The notes: a model not told the origin generated them from the sequence alone. Positions 50,585 through 59,562 are shown, counted from the first letter of the stretch. The stretch: DNA of 64,000 bases from Bacteroidia bacterium (GCA_033391075.1 JAWPMV010000001.1:1736001-1800000); one strand, 5' to 3'. A program made the numbers and translations.

Positions 50585-51241
50585 CTACTGTCCAGCTGCT
50601 GCTGCGGCTGCTTCGAAGCGCATCAACAAGGAGAGTTGTGCACAATCCCTCAGAGCTTCCATGTCTGTAGAATTGATTTCTTCGTACTTCGTAGTCGCAT
50701 CTGGACCAACGAAAGAAATCATAACTGCACCATCTGTTTTAGAAATGGCATCAAAGATACCTTTGTCTCTGTATTTGGTGTAGGAGTTGATTTCCCATCT
50801 TTGACCGCCTTTATCATTTACTTTTCTATGCTCGGTCTCATTTTTACGGTCAATGCCTTCGGTACTCATAGTCTTTCCGTCTATTTTGACATTAACTTTA
50901 CTATGATTTAAACCGGCTCCGTAGTAGTTGCTAACCAGGCAATAGTATCCTGTTTTGTTTACGTCTGCTGTCAGCGTACGACGCTTTGGAGTTGTTTTGT
51001 TCCAGGCTTTGTGGGAGTAAAATCCACTGGCCTCGTCAAAGAAAAATTTGTCCTTCAATGCAGCTTTTTCTTCATCTGTAAAGCTGATACCTCCGGATTT
51101 TTTTTCAGTTGCCTCTTCTTTAGCAGGTTCTTCTTTAGTGGCAGCGGTTGAACCGGATCCGGAAGATCCACCGCAACTCATAAGTGTGAACATCACAAGT
51201 ATCGCCATGAAAGAAGTAACTTGTGAAAATAGATTTCTCAT
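50585..51241 (-). CDS. Lipoprotein of unknown function
   Basis: A 218-residue lipoprotein (Cys23 in FTLMSCGGSS). A low-complexity Gly/Ser and then Lys/Glu linker (about 24-50) tethers a folded domain (about 52-205) with GFYSHKAWNKTTPKRRTLTA, TGYYCLVSNYYGAGLNHSKV, INSYTKYRDKGIFDAIS and VMISFVGPDATTKYEEI. It ends in an Ala-rich helix. I recognise no family. The two internal cysteines (in YYCLV and RDCAQ) could pair. A -7-like TATATTTG lies at 51283-51276 on the minus strand without a clear -33 partner. Confidence 0.75.
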   Translation of the reverse strand: MRNLFSQVTSFMAILVMFTLMSCGGSSGSGSTAATKEEPAKEEATEKKSGGISFTDEEKAALKDKFFFDEASGFYSHKAWNKTTPKRRTLTADVNKTGYYCLVSNYYGAGLNHSKVNVKIDGKTMSTEGIDRKNETEHRKVNDKGGQRWEINSYTKYRDKGIFDAISKTDGAVMISFVGPDATTKYEEINSTDMEALRDCAQLSLLMRFEAAAAAAGQ

Positions 51242-51364
51242 AATTGGTAATGTTTTTTAGCCATCTTAACGTATCCAAATATACAAATAGATGGAATTTC
51301 TTTTCGCTTGGCAATTTACTACGAAAGCTATTTGAAGGCAATACTTGGGCCAAAGGAAGTTTTT

Positions 51365-52972
51365 CTATGCTTTTTTTGCTCCTTCTATCAATTTAAGGTA
51401 CTTATTCAGTTCTCCTTTTACCTGGGGAAAGAGAAATAAAAGGCCGATCATATTCGGAAAAACAAGAGCCAGGATCATAGCATCCGAAAATTTAATGACA
51501 GCATCCAGGGTGACTGCAGAGCCCAGAACAGTGAAAAGCAGAAAGATACTTTTATAAACGAGATCTGCTCTTTTTCCCCGACCAAAAAGAAAAGCCCATG
51601 CCTGCGATCCATAGTAGGCCCAGGATAAAATGGTTGAAAAAGCAAAAAGAACTACGGCAAATGCCAGCACATAGGAAAATCCAGGGATGGCAGCGTCAAA
51701 GGCCATTGAGGTTAAATTTACTCCTCCTATTCTTTCTCCTGTTTCAATAAGAGCTGCCTGATTGTTTACGACATCTCCATAAACAAAAGCCGAATCCATA
51801 TTGAAGATAATGATGACCAAAGCTGTCATGGTACAGATGATGACCGTATCGATAAAGGGTTCCAATAAGGCTACTAATCCTTCTGAAGCAGGATAATGGG
51901 TTTGTACAGCTGAGTGAGCAATGGCAGCAGAACCTGCTCCTGCTTCATTGGAAAAGGCTGCTCTGCGAAAGCCCTGCAGGATAACTCCGATAAATCCCCC
52001 CGTTATCGTAGCTTGGGGTGTGAAAGCCTCCTGAATGATCAGGGCAAAGGCATCATCCACCAAACTTGCATTGACAATGAGAACGAAAAGCGCAGCGAGC
52101 ACATAGAGGGCGGCCATAAAAGGCACTACTTTCTCCGTAACTTTGGCTATACGTTTGATCCCTCCAATGATTACAATTCCCACCAAAATGGCGAATATGA
52201 TACCGATAAGTGTACCTATAGCTTCTCCCCCCAAATCAAATCTTTGAATCAATTGAGCGGCTGCCTGATTGGTCTGAAAAGCATTTCCCCCACCAAAAGA
52301 TGCGCCTACACATAAAAGCGCAAAAAGCACCGATAGGACTTTGCCCACTCCGGCTCTTCCCTGCGCTTTCAAACCTCTGGATAGATAATACATAGGTCCA
52401 CCATAGACTTTCCCCTCTTTATCAATGTCTCGGTATTTGACACCCAGCGTACACTCTACAAATTTCGAAGACATGCCTAGCAATCCTGCCAGAATCATCC
52501 AAAAAGTGGCTCCCGGACCTCCGATGGAAATGGCTACAGCTACCATAGCGATATTTCCTAAACCAACTGTGCCGGATACAGCAGTTGTTAAGGCCTGAAA
52601 ATGGTTGACCTCACCAGCTTCTGATTCTTTCTCAGGATGTTCCGGATCTACTCTTTCTATTTCATCATACTTTCCTCTTACCACACGCAGCGCCAGGGGA
52701 AATAGTCGGAGATTGGCAAAAGAGAAATAGACGGTAAAGAGACAAGCCCCAAATACCAGCAAAATGAGAACGATAGGAATGGAAAAGGGTCCGATGGGAA
52801 TGGGTGTAAAAATGAAGGCTTCCCAGGATAGGGCAAATGGCATAAATGCATCATTGATGATTTCATCCAGGCCTTTGTCCTGTGCGGAAAGAGTCAGGGG
52901 AAGGAGCAGGATCAACCCAATCAAAGGAAGAATACGCCTGGATTTCCAGAGAAAATGCGTTTTGGGATTCAT
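51365..52972 (-). CDS. Sodium:alanine (AGCS family) symporter
   Basis: A 535-residue inner-membrane transporter of the alanine/glycine:cation symporter family, with roughly eleven helices. Family signatures are GTVGLGNIAMVAVAISIGGP, WMILAGLLGMSSKFVECTLG and YGGPMYYLSRGLK, along with FRRAAFSNEAGAGSAAIAHS. The N-terminal hydrophobic segment (ILPLIGLILLLPLTLSAQ) looks like a cleavable signal, as seen in other Bacteroidota members. It takes up Ala, Gly or related amino acids with Na+, which fits the Na+ cycling by NhaA earlier in the window. Transcribed alone. Confidence 0.94.
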   Translation of the reverse strand: MNPKTHFLWKSRRILPLIGLILLLPLTLSAQDKGLDEIINDAFMPFALSWEAFIFTPIPIGPFSIPIVLILLVFGACLFTVYFSFANLRLFPLALRVVRGKYDEIERVDPEHPEKESEAGEVNHFQALTTAVSGTVGLGNIAMVAVAISIGGPGATFWMILAGLLGMSSKFVECTLGVKYRDIDKEGKVYGGPMYYLSRGLKAQGRAGVGKVLSVLFALLCVGASFGGGNAFQTNQAAAQLIQRFDLGGEAIGTLIGIIFAILVGIVIIGGIKRIAKVTEKVVPFMAALYVLAALFVLIVNASLVDDAFALIIQEAFTPQATITGGFIGVILQGFRRAAFSNEAGAGSAAIAHSAVQTHYPASEGLVALLEPFIDTVIICTMTALVIIIFNMDSAFVYGDVVNNQAALIETGERIGGVNLTSMAFDAAIPGFSYVLAFAVVLFAFSTILSWAYYGSQAWAFLFGRGKRADLVYKSIFLLFTVLGSAVTLDAVIKFSDAMILALVFPNMIGLLFLFPQVKGELNKYLKLIEGAKKA

Positions 52973-53134
52973 AGATATTTGCTTTTAGGCTGCAAGACAT
53001 TTTGCAGAGGGGTCAAGCTGACCAAAAGCTATTTTTCATCTGTGAAAAGTCGGAAGAGATCTGAAAAAATCAGTAGGAAGACTTACAGACAAGATGGCTG
53101 GGAATGAGTGTCTGTAAATCTAAGTGGCTATAAA

Positions 53135-54379
53135 TTAAGGGATTGTGGTTCCGCTCAGGCTGATATTTGGAGAGGGAAGCTTCAAGCGTATCTTTCGTTC
53201 CCGCTTCTCTGACATTTCAAACAAGGCCATTCGCAGAGGAGTTTCATGCAGGTTTTTCGTCCAGTTTCCCTTCCCAAATAGTCCATCCAGCAGCGCAATG
53301 ATCAATCGTTTGATCTCATTATGGTCCTGGATATCATAGGCTTTCTCAGAACGGCTATCTGCTTTCGGTTTTATTTCCAGCCATTCTTTGCCTTCCTGTT
53401 TTCTTTGGGCGAAAAGAAGAAGGAGTTTATACAAAGTGGGGCTCAGTGGAATGACTTTTTCCGCTGAATTTCCTATTCCTTCCAACTTGACATGGAAATT
53501 GATTTTATCGGCCGAAAGGCGATCCTTGTAAAAAGAAAGGAACAGTCGATCGGAATCAGGGATGACATTCTCCGAAAGCTCCTTCACCCAACTCAAAGCC
53601 AAAGCAAAGAAGATCATCGTAAGGGAGGTTTTGAAGATGGCAGAGTACAGGGTCAAATCGAGACTGGACGAACTGAGTTTATAGAGCTGAGCCACAAATG
53701 TGATCAGGATACATATCAAGGAAAGCCAGGCGAGGATGATGAGCCTTCTTTTGGCGAAAGACTCCCAAAAGACATAGCCCAGAAATCCCAGGGTCAGGGT
53801 CGAATAATAAACATCCAGTTCGCTTACCAGACTGATGGATGAACCCGACAACATTTTGCTAATGGTGGGCAAAAGGGAAAAGAGGAATGGAAGCCCCACA
53901 ATGAAGATCCAATAGTTGGATTTAATGATGGGTTCCAGTCGTTTGGGGAGATAGCGAAACCAGGGGAGAGCTAGCAGGATGAAAAGGCTGTTCAGCAGAG
54001 AGAGGATACTTCGCCATCCATCGAGTTTATAGGCATTAGCTTCCTGATAGGCTTTTACCTCTGCATAGGTGGAGGAAATAAGCTGAGAAGCATCAGCAGG
54101 AGCATGGCCTTCCAATTGTAAGGCTGTGAGTTCGTATAAAGGCTGTATCTGATCCAGATATTTTTGGGAGAAATACAGTTCGACACCACCTGAGAGGCTC
54201 CAGCAAAGGACAGATAAAGCCAGCCAAACCTGTCCGGTATCTTCATTTTTCCGCCCTATATGCCACCAAATCGCCATCAGGGCCAGAAAGGCGAAGGTGC
54301 AAATCGCCAATTGCCACCAGGCATAAAAGGAAAGTACCTGCGGTTCGAATAAGGCTTCTAATGTAGGGTTTGGCTTCAT
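53135..54379 (-). CDS. Polytopic membrane protein with cytoplasmic C-terminal domain, unclassified
   Basis: A 414-residue protein with about seven hydrophobic helices between residues ~20 and ~265, separated by a longer outside loop (about 70-120). A soluble C-terminal part of about 145 residues follows. This tail contains VIPLSPTLYKLLLLFAQRK, HNEIKRLIIALLDGLFGKGN and TPLRMALFEMSEKRERKIRL, which look helical, and could be a small winged-helix or protein-binding domain. The layout (7TM plus effector tail) is that of a receptor-like sensor, but I can name no family. The ATG at 54379 is preferred over a TTG 15 bases upstream. Confidence 0.7.
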   Translation of the reverse strand: MKPNPTLEALFEPQVLSFYAWWQLAICTFAFLALMAIWWHIGRKNEDTGQVWLALSVLCWSLSGGVELYFSQKYLDQIQPLYELTALQLEGHAPADASQLISSTYAEVKAYQEANAYKLDGWRSILSLLNSLFILLALPWFRYLPKRLEPIIKSNYWIFIVGLPFLFSLLPTISKMLSGSSISLVSELDVYYSTLTLGFLGYVFWESFAKRRLIILAWLSLICILITFVAQLYKLSSSSLDLTLYSAIFKTSLTMIFFALALSWVKELSENVIPDSDRLFLSFYKDRLSADKINFHVKLEGIGNSAEKVIPLSPTLYKLLLLFAQRKQEGKEWLEIKPKADSRSEKAYDIQDHNEIKRLIIALLDGLFGKGNWTKNLHETPLRMALFEMSEKRERKIRLKLPSPNISLSGTTIP

Positions 54380-54636
54380 CGGGAGCAGCTTCAAAAGCTA
54401 AATATATGGGATTTTGGGGATATGTTATTTGGATGGATGATTTGCATTTTGGTTTTATAGCAGAAACATTCTTGACTTCATATTTTTCCTGATTTCAGAA
54501 AAGTAATCATTAGGCTTAATGTAATTAGGAGTTTTTATGGTCACTTTCTTCTTTTCCTTAGATGAAATCCTTCAGTATAATTCAGGACAGGCATCGCAAA
54601 AAATCAAGCTGCTGCAAATCCTAGGCGCAGGAAAAG

Positions 54637-54684
54637 GTGTTAGCGTATTGGGGTGTTAGAGTGTTAGAGTGTTAGGGTGTTAGC
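54637..54684. repeat. Octamer tandem repeat (GTGTTAGN, six units)
   Basis: Six consecutive 8-base units: GTGTTAGC, a diverged GTATTGGG, GTGTTAGA twice, GTGTTAGG and GTGTTAGC. Confidence 0.85.
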
Positions 54685-54787
54685 GTTGGAATGCTATGGT
54701 CTAGTCCTTAATCGCTTCTTATTGCCGTAATCGTTAATTGTTATCAACGGTCATGAAATCCTGAATCTACCCAGGCGCATAGGCCCT

Positions 54788-54839
54788 GCAGAGCCCATCG
54801 GGAAAAGGGGCGGCATGCGGGGCAGGTTCTGGGCTCTGC
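54788..54839. repeat. GC-rich inverted repeat with a 32-base loop
   Basis: GCAGAGCCCA (54788-54797) and its exact complement TGGGCTCTGC (54830-54839) enclose a G-rich loop. It stands out from the AT-rich surroundings and resembles a REP-type element. Confidence 0.7.
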
Positions 54840-54850
54840 GATTTTTGACT

Positions 54851-54873
54851 CCATCTTTTTCTAAAAAAGATGG
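54851..54873. repeat. Short perfect inverted repeat, terminator-like
   Basis: CCATCTTTTT, CTA, AAAAAGATGG. Its right arm runs into the 24-base tandem repeat. It could act as a bidirectional terminator for the minus-strand gene ending at 54946. Confidence 0.55.
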
Positions 54874-54935
54874 ATATAATCCCTTACAAAAAGATGGATA
54901 TAATCCCTTACAAAAAGTTGGAAATAAACCCTAAA
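54864..54935. repeat. 24-base tandem repeat, three copies
   Basis: Two identical units at 54864-54887 and 54888-54911 (AAAAAGATGGATATAATCCC plus TTAC) and a third diverged unit at 54912-54935. It ends 11 bases before the stop codon of the 54946 gene. Confidence 0.9.
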
Positions 54936-54945
54936 ACAACCAAGA

Positions 54946-55692
54946 TCAATAAAAAATCTCATACACAGGCAAACCCGCACTTGTCATGGTCAAGGTGTCT
55001 TTGAATTCCTTTTCATACAAAGGATTTATCCAATCTCCTTCCGCATAGGCGATGATTCTATAGCTGATTTCTACCGCTAAATTGAGGGGTAAGCAAAATA
55101 TGTTCCCTGTACCGTCAAAAAGTTCTAATTCAAAAGGAGTCCAACGCGTATAAAAATCTGGCTGATTCAATTCCCTTGCTTCAATTGTTCCCACAATGTT
55201 TTCGCTTCTCGGGCTGTTTGCTGTATCTCGAAATACAAATTGAAATACCTCACTTTCGTGCAAATTGAAATCCCATGTATCTGCTATGGGCAAAGCAGGA
55301 AAATCGGCCCTTCTATATTGAGGTAAAGCAGGATCGATGCTAAAATATTGGCATTCAGAGCTTCCACTTCCGGCATTGATACTTACTGAAATTTCGTCCT
55401 GCGCCAGGAGCGTATCTGCATCTGCTTCACTCATACCTCCATCAATGAAATATTGCCGCAAATCTTCTATTTCAAAACTGAATTTTCCTTGAGCGTCCGT
55501 TCTGATCTGACTTCGGACATTTCTACCCATCAAGGTATTTAAGACAATTCCACTTAGAGGACTTTGATCGCTAACATTTATGATGCTGCCTCTAATGCTA
55601 ACATCCGGAGCAGGTTCCGGCATAGGCGCTTCTTCACAGCAAATAAGACTGAGCAATAGAAGGGAGATAAGTGATTTGAATATGTATTTCAT
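54946..55692 (-). CDS. Lipoprotein with carboxypeptidase-regulatory-like domain
   Basis: A 248-residue lipoprotein (Cys18 or Cys19 in LSLICCEEA) with a proline-rich linker. Residues ~30-115 resemble a CarboxypepD_reg-like beta-sandwich: SIRGSIINVSDQSPLSGIVL followed by QIRTDAQGKFSFEIEDL. The remaining ~130 residues are strand-rich with no known motif (TWDFNLHESEVFQFVF, LAVEISYRIIAYAEGDW). Two cysteines (SSECQYF, IFCLPL) may pair. Probably on the cell surface or in the periplasm. No function can be given. Confidence 0.75.
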   Translation of the reverse strand: MKYIFKSLISLLLLSLICCEEAPMPEPAPDVSIRGSIINVSDQSPLSGIVLNTLMGRNVRSQIRTDAQGKFSFEIEDLRQYFIDGGMSEADADTLLAQDEISVSINAGSGSSECQYFSIDPALPQYRRADFPALPIADTWDFNLHESEVFQFVFRDTANSPRSENIVGTIEARELNQPDFYTRWTPFELELFDGTGNIFCLPLNLAVEISYRIIAYAEGDWINPLYEKEFKDTLTMTSAGLPVYEIFY

Positions 55693-55721
55693 GCTAGCTT
55701 GAAGAGGCTGTGAGAAAATGA

Positions 55722-56054
55722 CTATTTCTTCTTAGCCCTAAGGGCAGCTTCATATGATTTTCTCGCCCATGCAGCCAATTGATCCCGATTTTCTATGACA
55801 TCCTGAGGCACTTCCCAATAAGGCATACCCTTCTTTTTTCCTCCCATGCTAAAAGGCTTCATACCGCGTGCCTCATAATCCGCTTGATTGTATTCATCTA
55901 CTTTGAGGCGTAAAACCAGGTCGCGATTGACCATAGCGATCATGTGGCCTTCGTGAAAGATGCCAGCTCCGCCAAACATTCGTTTGATGGTAATGGGGCC
56001 AAAAGCATCAAATTGTCCAGCAAGAAAGTCGAGATGTTCCTGAGGTATCCCCAT
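55722..56054 (-). CDS. TfoX/Sxy N-terminal domain protein
   Basis: A 110-residue protein of the TfoX_N family. It shows FDAFGPITIKRMFGGAGIFH, MIAMVNRDLVLRLKVDE and GKKKGMPYWEVPQDVIENRD followed by LAAWARKSYEAALRAKKK. In gamma-proteobacteria the full-length relatives control competence; short stand-alone forms like this one are widespread and uncharacterised, so no competence role is implied. It sits 31 bases downstream of the aminotransferase gene on the same strand and may be co-transcribed. Confidence 0.88.
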   Translation of the reverse strand: MGIPQEHLDFLAGQFDAFGPITIKRMFGGAGIFHEGHMIAMVNRDLVLRLKVDEYNQADYEARGMKPFSMGGKKKGMPYWEVPQDVIENRDQLAAWARKSYEAALRAKKK

Positions 56055-56085
56055 TTTTATAAATGTTGAAATGAAGCCAAATTAC

Positions 56086-57255
56086 CTAAACTGCCATCAT
56101 CACTTGTTTGGCAGCTCGGCTACCGGCACTACTTTCATGTTTATATCCGCAAACTTCCAGGGCCGATTCTATAGCACCTACAGTAGCCAGGAGGTCATTT
56201 TGATTGACCGCTCCCATATGACCAACTCTGAAATATTCAGACTTTATTTCGCCCAACAATCCTCCAGCTACAATTACTCCTGCCTGAACGATGGCTGCAC
56301 GAAATTTAGCTCCATCTACTCCTTCCGGATAGTAAGCAGCAGTCAGTGAATTTGCTGCAATTTCTGGTCTGATGGCAAGGGGTTTAATATTCAAGGCTTG
56401 CATTGCAGCTCTGAAGGCATCTGCTATTTTTTGGTGCCTGTCAAATCGTGCATCCATACCTTCTGCCAGAATTTGTTTCAGGCTTACTTCGAGTGCGATC
56501 ACAAGGTTTACAGCCGGTGTACCAAAGTAGGAGGGCTTCCGGGCTTCATAGGCCTGCATAATAGGGAGCCAATTCGCCCAGTCCGCATAATAGTTGCTCA
56601 CGGGGGTTTTTCTATTTTTCCAAACCTCCATAGCTCTTTGAGAAGCTACCAACAAGGCCAAACCCGGAGGTACAGCCACGGCCTTCTGCGAAGCGGTAAG
56701 AACTATGTCCAGCCCCCATTCCTCTTGCCTGATTTCTTCTGCAGCTACGGAACACACTCCATCAAGTACTGTCAGGGTATTATATTTTACGCCTAAAGCT
56801 CCTATCGCTTTCGGATCAATTCTCACCCCTGTAGAGGTATCTACATGGGTGAAAGTGAGTAATTTATAATCTTTGCTTGAAATAGCATTTTCTATGCGTT
56901 CCATAGAGACCACTTCTCCAGTGGTGGCTTCCAGCATATCTACCTCTGCTCCATATCTTTTGAGAAGATTGGCAAAGCGATCTCCAAAATATCCGCTGGA
57001 AATCACCAGGGCTTTATCTCCGGCTTCGATGAGATTGCAACCAGCCATGTCCATAGCCAAAGTACCGGTACCGGCAATGATAAATGGCTGACCGCCAGGA
57101 CTGAGCCAAACCTCTCTGAGCATTTCGAGAGACCGACCAAAGGATTCGATAAAATTAGGGGCAACGTGGCTGGGAGTAGGTACACTCATCGCTGCCAAAA
57201 CTTCCGGCTCAAATTCGATAGGACCGGGGATCATGAGTAGCTTTCTTCCTTTCAT
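56086..57255 (-). CDS. Class V aminotransferase (alanine-glyoxylate / serine-pyruvate type)
   Basis: A 389-residue pyridoxal-phosphate enzyme that transfers amino groups between alanine or serine and glyoxylate or pyruvate. It has the start LLMIPGPIEFEPEVLAAMSV typical of the AGAT/SPT group, IIAGTGTLAMDMAGCNL, the cofactor-ring Asp165 in TVLDGVCSVAAEEI and the Schiff-base Lys191 in LTASQKAVAVPPG. NYYADWANWLP and FGTPAVN fit the substrate region. The C-terminal GEIKSEYFRVGHMGAV holds the carboxylate-binding Arg. It is likely cytosolic and a homodimer. Relatives include phosphoserine-type and 2-aminoethylphosphonate enzymes, but the motifs favour AGAT/SPT. Confidence 0.92.
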   Translation of the reverse strand: MKGRKLLMIPGPIEFEPEVLAAMSVPTPSHVAPNFIESFGRSLEMLREVWLSPGGQPFIIAGTGTLAMDMAGCNLIEAGDKALVISSGYFGDRFANLLKRYGAEVDMLEATTGEVVSMERIENAISSKDYKLLTFTHVDTSTGVRIDPKAIGALGVKYNTLTVLDGVCSVAAEEIRQEEWGLDIVLTASQKAVAVPPGLALLVASQRAMEVWKNRKTPVSNYYADWANWLPIMQAYEARKPSYFGTPAVNLVIALEVSLKQILAEGMDARFDRHQKIADAFRAAMQALNIKPLAIRPEIAANSLTAAYYPEGVDGAKFRAAIVQAGVIVAGGLLGEIKSEYFRVGHMGAVNQNDLLATVGAIESALEVCGYKHESSAGSRAAKQVMMAV

Positions 57256-57342
57256 TGGGCTGAATGGTTTATCAATAGATTTGGTGAGACAAGTTAAAAC
57301 CTTATCCCGATATTCTTATAACATTCGCTGAATAAAGCAGCC

Positions 57343-58074
57343 TCACTCGACCAGTTGGTAGTTTCCTTCGGCGCTAATCTGAAATTCGCTCAATTGTTTT
57401 TTGGATTCAAAGTCTTGATAGAGGGGAATGAGATTTTCCCAAAAGGCAGTATGTTGGGGAAATTGTTCGAATAGCTGCTGAGTAGTAGCTGATTCCATTT
57501 TCGCGGGAAAGATGTGAACCGAAATCCGTCTTTGCCCTTGTAGACTGGCTTGTTCAGCCAGGACAAAGAGTTCTTCTATACCCGGATCACCCAAAGGAAT
57601 GCAGCCAATGGTAACACATTTTCCATGAATAAAAATATCGCTGCCGGGTTCCTGTGGATCTCCTTTGATGCGGTCTGATTTATTGGGATAGTTGAGGCCT
57701 AAAGAAAGGTGGAATTGGCTTTTGGGATTGAATCGATCGATGTGATACAGTCCTTCGGGGATTTGTTTATCTCCTTCCTTTCGCTTGGGCCCCAGACTTC
57801 CGGAACTTGTACAAAAATCATAGCTTTTGAGCAGGCGAAAACTTTCCTCCGAAAGCGATTTTATATATACCTCCAAAATCTCCTCCTGCTTGAATGCACG
57901 TATAAAGATTTCGTATCCTTTCTCAGCATCCAGGCCAAAGTCTTTCAGGTCGGATTTCCATTGCTCCCGAACCTCCTCATATACAAAGCGATCTGATTTC
58001 TCATTAGGAGAAGTACAATTGATCATTATGAGGGGCAGAAGCATAAATATGAGAAGTCTAATTTGTGTTTTCAT
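57343..58074 (-). CDS. L,D-transpeptidase-family lipoprotein (YafK-like)
   Basis: A 243-residue exported protein with a possible lipid Cys20 (IMINCTSP). The YkuD-type catalytic site is His150-Gly-Lys-Cys-x4-Cys158 in DIFIHGKCVTIGCIPLGD, where Cys158 is the nucleophile. PEGLYHIDRFNPKSQFHLSL precedes it as in YafK/ErfK proteins. It should act on peptidoglycan peptides in the periplasm, making or removing 3-3 links or attaching or releasing proteins. The start overlaps the DinB-like gene by 17 bases, so the two are coupled in one transcript. Confidence 0.88.
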   Translation of the reverse strand: MKTQIRLLIFMLLPLIMINCTSPNEKSDRFVYEEVREQWKSDLKDFGLDAEKGYEIFIRAFKQEEILEVYIKSLSEESFRLLKSYDFCTSSGSLGPKRKEGDKQIPEGLYHIDRFNPKSQFHLSLGLNYPNKSDRIKGDPQEPGSDIFIHGKCVTIGCIPLGDPGIEELFVLAEQASLQGQRRISVHIFPAKMESATTQQLFEQFPQHTAFWENLIPLYQDFESKKQLSEFQISAEGNYQLVE

Positions 58075-58570
58075 CGGAACGTAAATCGGCTACTTGTTCA
58101 GAAGTCAGGCCATAGATCGGCGGACTTTCTATGCCTAACATAGCCAGATATACGTAAATCTGACCTCTATGGTGAATTTCATGTTCAAGCATGGCCCGTA
58201 ACCACTTCCAAAGGGTAATTTCGATTCCGGCTGGGGTCTTGCATTTTTTGTGAAGGTCTTCTTCACTCAATTGTGAAAAAATAGCATAAGATTCTTCCTG
58301 CATCTTTTTATAGTAGGCAATTACAGCCTCATAGCCTTCTGCGAGTTCCGGTCCGCAACCATTATAACGACTAGGTCTGAAGCGAGCATTTTCCGCATAC
58401 ATATCTCTTTCTATACTGGCCAGATGTCGGATAAGATCACCAAAACTAAAACTCTTTTCTCCCCATTTCCATTCGATTTTGTCTGGAGGGATGTAGGGGA
58501 ATAAACGGGAGGTCCGTCCTTTTACTCTCTGGTAGTATTTCAAAAATGTGTCCAGATCTGTGATTTGCAT
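58058..58570 (-). CDS. DinB-like four-helix metalloprotein
   Basis: A 170-residue protein of the DinB/YfiT superfamily, a four-helix bundle that binds a divalent metal. The likely ligands are His49 (FGDLIRHLASIERDMYAE), His130 and His134 (AMLEHEIHHRGQIYVYLAML). Members include thiol transferases of bacillithiol-type pathways and many of unknown role, so no reaction is assigned. It is 18 bases downstream of the GNAT gene and overlaps the L,D-transpeptidase gene by 17 bases, giving a compact three-gene group. Confidence 0.88.
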   Translation of the reverse strand: MQITDLDTFLKYYQRVKGRTSRLFPYIPPDKIEWKWGEKSFSFGDLIRHLASIERDMYAENARFRPSRYNGCGPELAEGYEAVIAYYKKMQEESYAIFSQLSEEDLHKKCKTPAGIEITLWKWLRAMLEHEIHHRGQIYVYLAMLGIESPPIYGLTSEQVADLRSDENTN

Positions 58571-58588
58571 AGTTTCTTCTTTAAGGAC

Positions 58589-59398
58589 TTAGATATCCAT
58601 TATCATTTCATATTGATTGATATAGTTCTCAAATCCCAATTCTGCAAGGGTATCAATCAGTTTTACTCTTGAGGCATCTACATTCACCAAGCGGATGTTC
58701 TCACATAGCGGAGAGAGCTTGGAGATAAGTCCGGCAAATGCATCCTCGGGAAGCTCATAATGTACCAGCATTTTTGCCTCAGGCTTAACTATATAGTAGG
58801 AATTATCATATTGATCTAAAAGGTAACATTGAAAGCTAGTTTCATTTTTGGAAATTGCTTCATACGTAAAATCCCAGGAATAAAATTGCTCTTTTTGGCG
58901 AATAAGATCTTCGATGGAGGATAACTTTACTTCTTTCTGGCTAAGTGAAGATTCTCCAATTTTACAGTCTCCTCGAAAAGACAGCAGTGACTTAATTTTG
59001 CGAAAGCCAATCCTTTCATATACTCGAATGGCTCTGTCATTGGCTTGGATAACTTCCAATCTACAATTCTGAACGCCCCTTTCTGCCAAGTGTGGAAGTG
59101 CTTCTTGGTATATGCGATCTACAACTTTCTGACTTCTATAGGCCGGAATTACTCCTGTGCCTGTATTAAAGGCAGTTAGGGCTCCTTCTTGTGTATCGAT
59201 GCCATTCATAATAAATCCTACTAATCGTTCCTCATCGAACATCCCAAAGGAAAGCTCATACTCAACCCTTGCCCCTCGAAACCTCTCCTCCCAATAGTCA
59301 ATACTCTCTGGCATTTTGACAAAATATCCTTCAAAAGCTTCCAATAAACATGCGACTATATCGCTCAAATTTGTATCTGCAAGTGATTTGATTTTCAT
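58589..59398 (-). CDS. GNAT-family N-acetyltransferase (269 residues)
   Basis: An acetyltransferase with one recognisable GNAT domain in the N-terminal half: ALTAFNTGTGVIPAYRSQKV (acetyl-CoA loop Q/R-x-x-x-x motif) and LEVIQANDRAIRVYERIGFR with the Asn and Tyr seen in the family. The C-terminal half (about 160-269) is less clear and may be a second, degenerate GNAT fold, as in some tandem acetyltransferases. The ATG at 59398 is preferred to a TTG six bases upstream. First gene of the three-gene group with the DinB-like and L,D-transpeptidase genes. Substrate unknown. Confidence 0.85.
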   Translation of the reverse strand: MKIKSLADTNLSDIVACLLEAFEGYFVKMPESIDYWEERFRGARVEYELSFGMFDEERLVGFIMNGIDTQEGALTAFNTGTGVIPAYRSQKVVDRIYQEALPHLAERGVQNCRLEVIQANDRAIRVYERIGFRKIKSLLSFRGDCKIGESSLSQKEVKLSSIEDLIRQKEQFYSWDFTYEAISKNETSFQCYLLDQYDNSYYIVKPEAKMLVHYELPEDAFAGLISKLSPLCENIRLVNVDASRVKLIDTLAELGFENYINQYEMIMDI

Positions 59399-59562
59399 AG
59401 CCAAAATCTATCCTTTTTTAGGGAAAGCCTTTTCATTTTTCTGCAGGAAAGGAGGAATTTTCTCCCAAAAGTGAATTTTCTTAGGGAATTTCCTAGCTTG
59501 ATAAGGACAACAGAGCTGCGGAGTGGGCCTTTAGGATGTGAAACCAGATTAAAACTACTATC

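Larger units (their letters stand above)
54395..54945. other. Intergenic region with several repeat structures
   Basis: About 550 bases without a gene, between two minus-strand genes. It holds an octamer tandem repeat, a GC-rich long-loop hairpin, a short perfect inverted repeat and a 24-base tandem repeat, listed below. The promoter of the membrane protein at 54379 must also lie here but is not recognisable. Confidence 0.7.

Noticed and set aside
51276-51283. Full promoter for the 50585 lipoprotein gene
   Set aside because: The -7 TATATTTG is present, but the nearest TTG upstream is about 28 bases away, too far for the consensus; mentioned only in the gene entry.
53492-53842. 116-codon plus-strand frame
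   Set aside because: Antisense to the membrane-protein gene; very charged, no domain.
54637-54935. Possible CRISPR array in the 54395-54945 gap
   Set aside because: The repeats are contiguous tandem units of 8 and 24 bases with no spacers, and there are no cas genes.
55722-56054. Competence regulator role for the TfoX-like protein
   Set aside because: It has only the N-terminal domain and no competence genes are nearby; such short forms are widespread and uncharacterised.
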